From Plectosphaerella cucumerina (taxonomy: Eukaryota; Ascomycota; Sordariomycetes; Glomerellales; Plectosphaerellaceae): a stretch of 64,000 bases of DNA. The translations under genes and the position numbers were made by a program. Where the stretch lies: contig JAGPXD010000004.1 in NCBI GenBank assembly GCA_020746995.1, positions 2,418,001 through 2,482,000 of the forward strand, read 5' to 3'. The notes beneath the pieces are model-generated. The model did not search any database, was not told the origin of the DNA, and was given only the letters and a program-made list of their open reading frames with translations. Of the stretch, positions 24,452-35,414 are shown piece after piece (within the stretch, counting starts at the first letter, position 1; the number at the start of each line of letters is the position of its first letter).

Positions 24452-24485
<34 letters not shown>

Positions 24486-27400
24486 CAGACGACCCAAAAG
24501 TAACTCCAGGGCGAAGTTTAAGCCTGGCTAATACCGGAAAGCGGCCAGAGGACTTGTCGGAGTGCACGCCGTGGTGCGGTGAGCCTGGGGCGGACTCGGG
24601 TGGTTCGTTTCCTCATGATGGAAACGCCGGACCACGCAAGCAGATGACTGTGATGTGGATGTGGCGGTCGTCAAAGTACCATCTCTCCCCCTCGCCTCTC
24701 CTACCCATCTTCTGACGAGTTTGGACGGGCAAGAAGAGGCGGAATTGTTCGACTCTTGGAGATGCGTGAGTGAACAAGGACAGTCCCCTGGAGGAGCCCC
24801 GATGCAGCCTAGCCCAGCAAGCCCGCGTGGGAGCACGGGGCGCGTCGAAAGAGGGACCACCAGGACTTGGTTGCTTGATGGCTCGGACGGGACGTTACGA
24901 AAGTTCGGAGGCAGGAAACAAGAAGCGGGCGTGTCGATGAGGGCCGGCCTCCTCCTCCCTCGGAGCACAGCGCGGATCGGCCACGTCGAATTTCGAGGCA
25001 GCCCGAGGTTCTCGTGTCAGGACAAGGCCGGACTGTTCAGACGGATGGATGGAGGTCTGAAAAGATGCTGCGGTGGACCTGATGACGATGCCTTACGGTT
25101 CCGAAGACCAAAGTCCCTTCAGTTTGACCCGGTGTACCGGAGTGTACCTCGTCAATCTGCGCTGGTCCGGGGCGTTCCCACCCGTGTGGGGCATAACGTT
25201 CGGCACACCGTGACCACACGACAGCTGAGACGGCGAGCGCAGAGAGAGGGCCGTCACCACCTCGTCGGAAGTGGGCAGAGGGGACGTGGGAGGAGAGGAA
25301 ACGGAGGTGCGAAGACGAGACAGACAGCCAGCCAGCCAGACAGCCGGTGCGGCAATGATCAGTGGGAAGTTAGTTTGTATCCCAAAATCCACCAAATCCA
25401 GGGCGGGAGTCGAGGGATGTCGATGGGCCCACTTGGTCCAAAGTCTCTTTTGTTAACGACTAGCGTAAACCCTGCCGGGGCTTTTCCCGATTTAGTGCTT
25501 CTGTTGCAGGTGCAGTTTCCCCAGCAAGCCGAGTCGTTCCAGGGGATGGGGAGGAGGAAGGGGGGGAGGGGGGTGAATGTCATGACGGGACGGGTTCGCA
25601 CCCTCCTCGACTTCCTTCCCATCCCACTCCCCCCCCCTCATCTGCCCATCCCATCGTCCCGTCTCCTGCCCGCTGGAAGGTCCCTGTCGTCGTAGCGGTG
25701 CCGTGGCGTAGCGCAGCCAGCCTCACATGGCAAGTGCTCGGAAGGACTTCTAGAAGGAAGGGGAGCCGGGCAGTCATTCTGCCCACGAAGGCTCCTGCCA
25801 GCCCAGGGCAACCAGCGCACGACCGCTCGTTCCTAGGTTCCTGCCTTTCTGATAGCCATCAGTGGAAGTGATGACAGGCAGGCGCTAGGCGGCACTGTGA
25901 CTTGAGCCACGTCAGGGCAGGAGCGCCCCCCCGATACCTTTCCCGTTGGGGGCTGTTCTTCGGAAGGGGCCAAACCTGAACGGTCCTTCCATCGCAACAA
26001 ACACGCACGAATACACCCGACCCGAGTTTGGTAGCTCAGGTCAGGCACCGACCGGGCCAGGCTCGCTTGTTCCAGCAGCTCAGGTTTGATGCCCGCCACA
26101 TGGATCCGGCGATGCTGGAACGGCTCTCTCCGTCCAACTCAAGAGTCGGGTCCAGTGACTTCAAGTTCAAGTTCTGCGCCTGGCAGCCCACGACCAACAC
26201 CGGAACGTCGGACCTGGTGAGCGGGTCCCCCATTCACTGATCATTTTACAGACCTCAGACCCGACCACATCACAGACCGGACATAGCCGTGCACCGGCCC
26301 GCTCAGGCTGCCCATCGCATCGCCGGCCTGTGTCTTCTGGCCTGTATCGAGCTAGTCTGACCGGCGTGCGCTGCTGGCCCCATCATCTCGGCATGCCGCC
26401 CGAAAGAAGAGAAGAGGGACTGGCTTCCAGACAAGAGAGTTCAGAGTCCGGCGCAGTCCTAGACAAGTGCGAAGAGCACCTCATTTCTGGCCTGAATTGG
26501 GGCAATGACTTCAACGACCGTCTTGTCTCGTATGGCTCACAGGGCTCTCATTTCGTCACGGAGCAGCCGTTAACTACCACGCCCACGAGTAATGACTACG
26601 GAACGACAGCCCTGACGTCCCGAGCAGGCTGAAAGATTGCGCCAGGGCCTGTGTGCCTGTCGTGAGATACCCCAGCCGTGTTACGCCCTTCGAACGCCCT
26701 GCAAACGCCCGCTGCCCTCTCACTCTCTCTTTCTCGCCCATACACCCTCCCTCCTTGGTTAGCATCATCTAACCGATCAGATCACCTCGTCGTTCACGAA
26801 TTAAGGGGCGCAAACCTTCTTCCACTTCGGACGGCCAGGGATCACCGTCCTTACACTGGCACCTCCAAGCATATCCACAGCGTCTCGGTCCCGGGGCCAG
26901 TGCGCTCGCTGCCAGGCTGCCTGCCTTTGCCTGCCTGCTACCGCCGCACCTTTCCCTCGCGTATCAGAGAGTACCCGGCGTCCGGAGAAAGGATTGGCAG
27001 ACGGAAGTTCAGTATGTGCCGAGCCTCCTCCCGACGGACTGTTGGCATCGCGTCCATGCTGCCGTGACGACAAGCTGCCAAGACGCTACCCGGGACATAA
27101 TAGCCAGCGCGATGCCGTCTAGTCCGTGCTGTGGCATGTCGACTGTTGCGGTTGAGATCCTGCCCGCCGCTCTCCCTCGCATCAGGCCACGACAAAGATG
27201 GAGAAACTGGCGAACCCACCGTCCAGTGACCACAATCCTGAGGCGCACCCGCCCCCCGAGTCAGGACCGCTCGCCGACTGCTGTGCCACTGCAACCCCCT
27301 TAGTCAGGCTTCTGGCCCTACGCCGCGATCTTCTACAAGGGTATTCACTGGCCCTCCGCTACCGTTGTTCCCCTTTTCGGAGACCTTGCCGTTGTACTGC

Positions 27401-30216
27401 TTGGCGTCGACCCAGGTCTCAGCTTTATTTCTCCGACTCGGCCCTTGAGATCGAGGATGTCTCTTGACGGCGAAGGCATCGACCCTCCTTAGTAAAGAAT
27501 TATTCATGGGCGCGCTCACTACCTACAGTACCCTGGCTTCACGGCGTCGGGGCGGCGGACCATACTCCGCAAGACTCAGTATTTCCCGTCATCACCGCTG
27601 GTCAGGAATGGTTGGCACGAAGGGATTGCCAAGAAGATCCGTCGATAGCACCGCGGTGGGGTGGTGCGCTTCCCGCCAGTCTTCTTGCCTCTCAACCTCC
27701 TCAGCAGTCACATCCCAAGTCCGTCATCTACAAGCTTGGGTGTGAACGCGGCAGGGTATTGCCGCCAGCCCCGTGAGCACCAAGGCGTCGCCCAGGGATT
27801 GCGTGCATCAAACTCCACAGGCCACATGCAGGACAGCACTGGGATACCACCCCCAGCGCGGCTCGGGAGCTGTGACCACCCCACCCCACCTAGCCGACAT
27901 GCAGAGACAATCAGCGAGAACCCCTCGCCGCGAAATGCGCCCAGAAATCAGGCGGGGATATCTTGGCGGAAGAGGGAAGAAGAGTCGTGTGAACCAGCTC
28001 GAGGCACATGTTCCGATCATGATGCCGACAGACAGGGCCTGCGGAAGAGAGCAGCCCCGTCCAAATGGAACCGATATTCTGCCCCAGAATTCCAGCATCT
28101 CTGGTCCGCAGCCGCGGGGCTCTTGCGACGTTGCTGCTACTTCTCTCAATCTCCAGGAAATGGGCAACCGTTGTGGCTTGAAACAGACGGATGGGTGGGC
28201 AGACGTCATGTGCCGAGCCTCCAGCGCCGGGAACCGCCATTCAGTCATTCATCCATCCATCCACCCACCCACCCAACCACCCATGCGGAACGATGCGATT
28301 TCATTAGGAGGGAAAATGAATGTAAGTTGCAACGCCGTACGAGCTTGTCCAAGGGCACCCAGAAAGAACCCAATCATTTCCGCCGTCCCGGCACCAGAAT
28401 CCCGGTCCTCGGGCAAACCCCCTCCACACACCCCTCTGCCGCATTGCCTGCTGAGCGTTGTGTGCTGGGCAAATCGCCGAACCGGTGAGTGACGTTTGGC
28501 AGGGAGATTTTCTGTAGTCTCCACGTCCATGTGCGAGCAGAATTCTGCACCCTCAGGCGCCACCAGGAACGAAGACAAAAGCTTGACGGAGACTTGGACC
28601 TACTTCTCTCCATCGCCAGTACAAGGTGGTACTTAGCAGTGAGTCAGGGGTCACTTTCACACCTTGCACTGACTGGCAAGCTGGAAGGCATACATCGTAT
28701 ACGTAGCGAGCTGCCCATTAACAGCAGCCCTGGCTGAACCGGGTTGCTCGTATGTTGGCCCGAGCCTCCCGGTATAAGGGCATCCCGCGCCAGCCCGGAA
28801 TTTAAAGTTCGGGTCCAAAACGCTCAGAGCCACTTTGTGGCTGTTGTCCACATGGCATGGAATTGGGGAAATTGATCGCAGCGTCACCCGTCCTGCGCGA
28901 GGGATCCATCAAAGTCCGCAAAGCACCCCTCTCCCCTGTACTTTTCCCTTGAGCGAACTGCAGCCGCAGAAGTAGCCCGACCAGCGTGGGAGGACGGACA
29001 ACTCGCAACCATCCTACGACATTGAGCGGCATGCGGACAGTAGCCCCACGCGCACCGGAGGCCGCGCTAGCTGTCACTCACGCGCTGTTGTTCTCCATCA
29101 GGCTGACCGTCATCGAAGGTTCACTGGCTGATTTTCGAGTTGACGAGCGCCCCCCCCTGGTCTTGGCTCTGAACGGCGTCGCGCCGTCCCAACCTGACGC
29201 GACGGTGCCGGTTCAGTCCGTTTTTCCTTCTGGAAGGATGCACCGCATTCGGTACCAAAGCCGCGGCCGGTGGTGTCAATCAGTGTCAAGAAGGGTATCA
29301 GGCTGCCGCAAGCCCGGCGTCGCCCATCGGATTGACAGTGGCGAGGGTGGGTGTCAGGGTGCCCCGGGATTTGCTTCTGTGTCCCCCCTCCCCCCGGAGC
29401 AGAGGCAACGGATGATGGTGACGCTGGAAGCCGGCCGGCTATCGGACGTGTCAGGTACAGCGAACGGGATGATGTGTGTACCGAGCCACGGGCCTGAAGC
29501 GGTGCCTTCTCTAGCGGCCACGAAGGCCGGCGCGAGATGGGACGCGCCGCACGCTCGAGCCGCTCCTTTCCCCCTCTCCCCCAAAGAGGGGTCCAGTGGC
29601 GGTGTGGGATGGTGAGGTTGGGAACAAACCCAGCCTCTCTCTCCTCTCCGCGAGTCGTCCGGGTGACTTCGGCACTCTGCCGACCTCGTGTGCGAACGCC
29701 GACCGCCACCGACCTCGAGTCAAGACGGTAACCCCTGAGCCACATGACCGTCACGAGGTGGTGATCTGGCCCCTCTGTCGACTCTTTCAAGGGGCCGCGT
29801 GCAATGGGGTCGTCCGAGTCAAGCCACGGCTTCCAACGTCCGGTCCATCAGCTCGTCACGGTGAGCAAGTTTGATGACTTTGACACACGGGATCCATATA
29901 ACGACAGGCGGTCACAGCAAAAAGGGGCCCCCAATGTGGCCCACTGCCGGCGATGACGCCCAAGCGCGAGGTTCTCATCTCATCGTTCGACTGCGCCAGA
30001 AGCAGTGATGGAAGCAGAGAAGGTATGGAACCAGGCGGGGTGGTGGGGCCGCAACAACGGGGAGAACACAGCACTGTTTGTCTGGTGAAACTTGTTGTTG
30101 TACATACTATACAGTGTCTATGCACGTCTGAGTCCAGGAGGTATACAAGCCGTGGCGGCATTACAACGTGAGATGGCTTGGGACTACGCCCTCGCGACGC
30201 GGGCCGAAATGGCCCT
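23679..30216. other. Long gene-poor region (about 6.5 kb)
   Basis: No gene is supported on either strand. The long open frames (e.g. 24655-25695 +, 27661-28488 +, 29790-29110 -) overlap one another and are rich in Arg, Ser, Pro and Gly without motifs, as expected of stop-poor GC-rich DNA. It contains a simple-sequence tract at 24425-24484 (separate entry). Non-coding RNA or lineage-specific genes cannot be excluded. Confidence 0.45.
24425..24484. repeat. Alternating purine-pyrimidine tract, (GC)n followed by (GT)n
   Basis: A GTGTGTGCGCGCGC run with about seven GC dinucleotides (24435-24449) is followed, after CTCA, by about 15 GT dinucleotides (24454-24484). Such tracts are prone to left-handed Z-DNA and length polymorphism. 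It lies in a gene-poor region. Confidence 0.85.
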
Positions 30217-31129
30217 CTATTTCGTCTTGCGCTTGCCAATCTTCCATCCCCAGGACCTGAGGACCTTGACGACCTTGGGCGTCACGGCTGCGGTGAGAGG
30301 CACACGGAGGAAGATGAAGCTCTTGTGGATGGCGTATGCCAGAGCGAGCTGTGTGCCCAGGCCTTCGGAGGAGAGATGTGGTCAGCGGATGGGAACACGG
30401 GGCAAGGGCGTGGATTGTCACTCACTGGCTTCGGTGTCGTTACGGAGCTGCGCCGCCTCGACGCCCCAGCCGGCGGCATCGGTGCCCTTCTGGGCGACGT
30501 CGAAGCCCGGGATGTCTTCCGGGTCACTCTTCTTGAAAGAGACGCGGAGGTCCGCCCACTTGTCCTTCACTGACTCGGGGATAAACTGCGAAACATGGGA
30601 CACGACCCAGTGCTCCAGCCGCGCTGTGACGAGAGGGCGCACGTCAGTACTCGCACCGTCCGATGGGGGAAAGACATAGATCTCGCCACTTACCGATCCT
30701 GTCTGTGCCGACGACCCTGACCAGCAGGAAGCAGAAGGGGAAGTCCAGCACGCTCAGCGCAAAGTACACGCCCACAGCTGACCATCCGTACTCCTTGGAC
30801 AGCTTCTTCAGCCGCTGGCTCAGGGTCAACGACTCTTCGGCACCGGCCTTTGCTTGGCTGCTACCCCATCGCGAGGAGAAGCGGAAGGTACGCCGTGTCA
30901 TTCGCGGCAGCGTGCTCATGTTGTTCCACTGCGCCGTCGTCGGCCGCGTCGCGGGCCTTTGCGCCAGGGTCCTCGTGGCGCTGGACCACGCCCTGGTCGT
31001 CGTGCGAGGGGCTGCCGCCTGCTGACCCATCCAGACTTGTTTCCAGAAGTTGAGGCTGCTCGCCGGCGACGCCTGACGGGAGGCATTGCGGGCCGCCGGC
31101 GCGGCTGCTCTGAGGGTGGCTCCGAGCAT
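30217..31129 (-). CDS. Mitochondrial DUF1279/FAM210-like membrane protein
   Basis: Exons 31129-30694, 30623-30426 and 30362-30217, 259 aa. Introns are GTAAGT...GTCACAG and GTGAGT...CTGAC...CCGAAG, in phase. The first about 90 residues are Arg/Ala/Ser-rich without acids, a typical mitochondrial presequence. The DUF1279 core follows: LSQRLKKLSKEYGWSAVGVY, then a transmembrane helix (YFALSVLDFPFCFLLVRVVG). After the junction comes RLEHWVVSHVSQFIP, and the last exon gives LGTQLALAYAIHKSFIFLRV followed by TPKVVKVLRSWGWKIGKRKTK. Animal FAM210A/B and the yeast homologue are inner-membrane proteins linked to mitochondrial translation and respiration; the exact role in fungi is unclear. It stands alone, with more than 4 kb of non-coding DNA on each side. 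Confidence 0.88.
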
Positions 31130-34100
31130 GTTGGTCGTCCGATGCGGGGTTTTGTCGGGTGTCGAGGTTGTCGGTCGCGCGCGCGCAAGCAAGATCGAAA
31201 ACGTCGTCGGAGAAAGTAACGCTATGCTAGGTGCTCGACGATTATCGACGTGCCATCGAGTGGTGGCAGAGGCCTCCCCTAGCGATCCGGATCGGACTGT
31301 CCGGGGATTCGAGGCTTTAGCGGAGGTATCGGGCTATGCGAAAGCCCGAGAAACTATTTTTTGTTGGGCGGCTGGTGATGCCTTTCGCGGTGAGGGGCGA
31401 GGCTCTGTCGTTGTCGGCTGTGTCGGTGTTGCTGGTCAGCTGGGCAGGCGAAACCGCAGCTCAAGGTTGGACTCTGTCGCGGCGGTGGCGAAGCTTGATC
31501 GTGATGCCATTGGAAATTTCGACGATGCTGGCCCGGGCCATGTTGAAATCGGATGTTTGTTGCAGGGATACGTCCGATGGAGGGCGACATGGCCCGTGCG
31601 TTTCGGGTCGGTGTTGCTAAATCCGAAGGCACTGTGCTTATCTAATCATGCACTGCACGTGCGGCCCAGCATTAGCCATGGTGGCAGGTGCGTCCAGGTG
31701 CAGCAGTGGTCGATCTCCCGCTCCACCTTGTTCCAGCATGTGCAGCACAGTTCTGATGATGCTGAGCCACTGGCCTGGCAGTTATCTGCCACACTTTCTA
31801 TTCTCGTCCGTCCGGCCGTCCGTTTTATCTGACTGATGTCCATCTCCGATATGACGATCAATTTCGGTATATCCCTTCTCTTTCGGCGGGACGACATTGC
31901 CACGACAGTGGTGCCACCTGTTGTGACATTCGGCAGAGCATCTCCCCGGAAAAGTGCGGACAGACTGAGGCGATCGTAGCTCTCTGACGCGGCCTCGAAA
32001 CCTTCAATTGACTATGACACAGCGCTGGGCTTCCCTGAACTCTCCTGGGAGACTAACACGGCAAACCGGAACTCTAGCAAATCTCGGCATGCGGCGCTCC
32101 TTGGCACCACTGGGACACTTGGCCGGTTCACTGCAGTCTCGGTAGTATCACCGGATTGCGCGGTACCAGAAGAGAGAAGCTTCTGAATGGCCGGCAGCGT
32201 CTTGGTGATCCTGACGATACCAGCAGATGACGGTGGTTCTCGTTGCAAGACAGCCAAGCAAGGCATCGGATCCATGGATCCGAGACACACACGTGAACTG
32301 CCTCCTGCTTCAAGATCAGTCGGTCCTCTGCCAAGGTGCTAAAAACCCGGCTAGCACTTCAAAGTCCTCCCGCCGCCCCGAAGCAAGACTCCCGATATCG
32401 CCCAAGACTTCGGTACCAACTCGAACCTGTCGTCTGGAACGCCTTTCCCTTCCGCCAGCCCCCAGGAGACCCGCGTCGAGGGGGGGCGTGTGAACCTTCC
32501 GTGACGCTGGGACTCGGGAGGATGTGCGATTCATCTTGTCCGGCATTCACCGTCGCTTCAGACCAAGAGACCAGACGGAGACGAGGTATACTACATAAAC
32601 CCCCCTCCCATAAACTGCATGCGACTCGGGTAGGAAAGCATATCGACGTCGCGTCGTCTCCAGCCCCCCAGGCCCGGGTTTGTTTGGGACCACGCCGGGA
32701 GTGAACACGCCGTCGGTCATGGGAGGACCTCGCAGATGCCGGGCACGGCATGAAAACGTGCGCCTGTCAGTCGCGTCAAACCTCCAAACGCGGGCACACG
32801 TCCGTTGCCACCCGCGGCGCAGCAACGTCACGACGTCGCGAGACGGCGAGGATGGGGAAATCATGGCCGGCCAGGCGAGACTCGCCTCACCTCACCTCGC
32901 CTCCCCCTGACTTTTCCTCCTTCTCATGGCCGCCGCGTGGCCCGCCCCTTTAGCGCCCAGCTTGAACACTTTGTCGCGCATGTTCCTTTCTCGCCGGAAC
33001 ACCGCCTCGGACCCGTTCCGGTGGGTTAAGGTTTGCGCAGCCTTACGGACCTCGAGTCAGCGGGTGCGGTCCGGCCTGCGCGTCCCTTGGGCGGCGAGTC
33101 GTGATACCGGCGTCATGGGGTCCGAATGGGTAAAAAAAAACGGTGCCCCATGCCGTCGACCGGTCGCGAAGCGTCTGATCACCCTTGCGTCTAATACGAG
33201 GGCCCGGCCGGCAGACGAGATGAGGGAGGGTTACCACGGTGGCCGGGTCCGGGGCGCGATTCGTCAAACGTCTCGCGGGACATGACTTCGAGAAGGCTTC
33301 TAGAAGGTTGCCCCCATTGCCCCCTCACCCCCTTCCCTCTCCTATCGCCGAAGAATGCCGGCGCCAGCGCGAGCGTGATCGCCCGGAGCAACGGCGGTTC
33401 GCAGATCTGGAACGCCCATGACATGAACGGAGGTTCAGGTGAGAATGAGTAGTGTAGCGTCGGGGTGAAGGCCGTAGCCGCCCTCTGAGTCCCAGGAGGA
33501 ACCCAGAGGGCGCCGGCATGCAACTAACGATGGTCGAGGCTCTGTAGTAAATGCGCGCAAGGAGACGGTCGTCAAGCGACTCACGCCCACGACATGGCGC
33601 CTCTGCATCGCCCCATAGGCGCGGCAGCCTGGAATACCCTCGTCGACTCGATGTCTCGCCTGCTGCCTGCACACCTGAAGTTGAACAGGGGACACGATCG
33701 GAGAGCTGCCACGGATGTCCTGGCAGCGTTGCGCCAGATGGGCGGGCCACAAAGTCTACTTGAGTAGCTCTGTCTCAGACTCGAGGGTTAATGGCGGCGA
33801 GAGGATCTCGGTGGCAGGCTGTGCAGACGGCTTCGGGGTTGCCCCCGGCGGGAGAAACTGACAAGCTTTGCACTTTGCCAGACTGAGACTTTTGGAGACT
33901 TTTCCCGGTTGCCATGGTGCAGGTATGCAGAGCAAGGGCTTGGTAATGTGAAGAGGGTCATGTGAGCTGCCTGTCGGCGATGGCGCTGGCGATGTCTCGG
34001 GAACTCGACGTCACGGTGGGACCCGGGGGCCGATGTACCTGAGCCGGGATGGCGGACCCCGATGGCGGACCCTGGCAATCCTCCTGTGCCCCCCAATCTA

Positions 34101-35014
34101 GGTGAATCAACCCCTCGACATTGCTCCGATGCATGCATCCTGTGCTGCTCCGGAGATGCATGCGCCAAGTAAAGCATCCCGCTGCATGGGGTGTTCCTCG
34201 TGGCCGAATGCCCGCGGTGAGGCTGCCCGTCCGCTTTGCGTCGGAGATGCATCTTGAAGTCCCGTCCCGTCAGTGACATTTCAGCAGTCGCGGGTGCGGT
34301 GCCGTTCTGTGGCCGTCCGAGTCCGTCCCCCGCGGCATGTCCGCTGCAGTGCCGCGCCAGGTGACAGGGAGCTTCAGTGGGGTTGCCCTGTGGCCGAAAC
34401 ATGCCCGCAAAACGTGGGGGCACCGGGAGGGGGGATGAGGTCAGTCAGCTCATCCAGCTTGTAAACGAAACCTGTCAGCAGATGCTGGAGCACCTCAGTG
34501 GAAGCTGGGGTCCCGGGGTCCCGAGCATTCCAACCTCGTCCCTCGGTGAGAAAGGCATGTTCTGGCCTCGGGGTCGGTAATGAGCATGTCTCTCGAGACT
34601 CGGGCTTCATTTCGGGAGGTTTTTGAGGCTCTGCACGGCCGTCGCTCAAGCTTCAGCATCGTATCTAGAGACTGGGACCTTGTGTGACAGAGCAAAGCAG
34701 CGTGGACTCGTCCTGTTGTGGGGCAACACCGCTCTTGCTGCTCCAGTACATCGTCACTTTCCCCATCTAAGGGTCCAATGAGCGTCCCCCCTGAGCTCGA
34801 CTTGACGTGCCTCCCTTCAATTCACTTGCTGGTGCTGCACCTCCTTCCTCACAAGCGTTATCGAGCTGCCCGCCTTCCATCCCGCCACACCACAAACTTA
34901 TTTTTTCAACCGTCCTACCACCTAGATTTGGAAAGAAACGAAGGCGCACAAGGCTTTTCGTATTGCATACCTAGCCTTTCGTCTCGGCTGAAGATCGACT
35001 TCCATCCCGAATAA
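31130..35014. other. Long intergenic region (about 3.9 kb), no gene supported
   Basis: It lies between the divergent FAM210-like gene (-) and trehalase (+). Chance ORFs occur on both strands (e.g. 34423-33788 -), none with motifs or matched splice sites. The right end merges with the trehalase promoter. Confidence 0.45.
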
Positions 35015-35032
35015 CTTCGCCCTCCACACCTC

Positions 35033-35398
35033 CCCCTCCATCAATCGATCCCCCTCCTACCTGCACTCGAGCAGGGGATTTCAATCAACACCGACATTCG
35101 GGTCCTCGTGACCACCCCCAATCCGACGCTCGCCCCCACGGTTTCCAAGCCCTGCAGCACTGGCGCCGCCACGGATCCTGCACACGACGAACAAGCAGCG
35201 TGAGCGTGCCGCGGCGACCGGAACCCGTTCCTGTCGGTGAGCGACCGATCGACGCAGACCGCAGGGTAATTAACAGGCACACACGCTCCTGGATTGGCCT
35301 TTTACAATCCTCGCCGTCAAAGGGGTCAATCAGCGACATACCCTCTACACCACGATATCCGACACAATCAAAGCACGATCCTTCACCCGAGAACCCCT
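35033..35398. promoter_or_regulatory. Cluster of five STRE-type motifs upstream of neutral trehalase
   Basis: CCCCT/AGGGG pentamers occur at 35033-35037, 35051-35055, 35073-35077, 35321-35325 and 35394-35398, within 385 bp of the ATG. In yeast this is the Msn2/4 stress response element, and trehalase genes are stress- and cAMP-regulated. Presence is seen; function is inference, since C-rich promoters yield such pentamers by chance. Confidence 0.4.
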
Positions 35399-35414
35399 CT
35401 CCAGCTCGATCGCA

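Noticed and set aside
24655..25695. 346-codon open frame on the plus strand
   Set aside because: It begins without a convincing Met context, is rich in Arg/Gly/Ser with no hydrophobic core or motif, and long frames are open on the other strand too; expected by chance in stop-poor GC-rich DNA.
27661..28488. 275-codon open frame on the plus strand, overlapped by a 239-codon frame
   Set aside because: Two overlapping frames have similar length and low-complexity composition (including a CCATCCATCCACC run), and neither has recognisable protein features.
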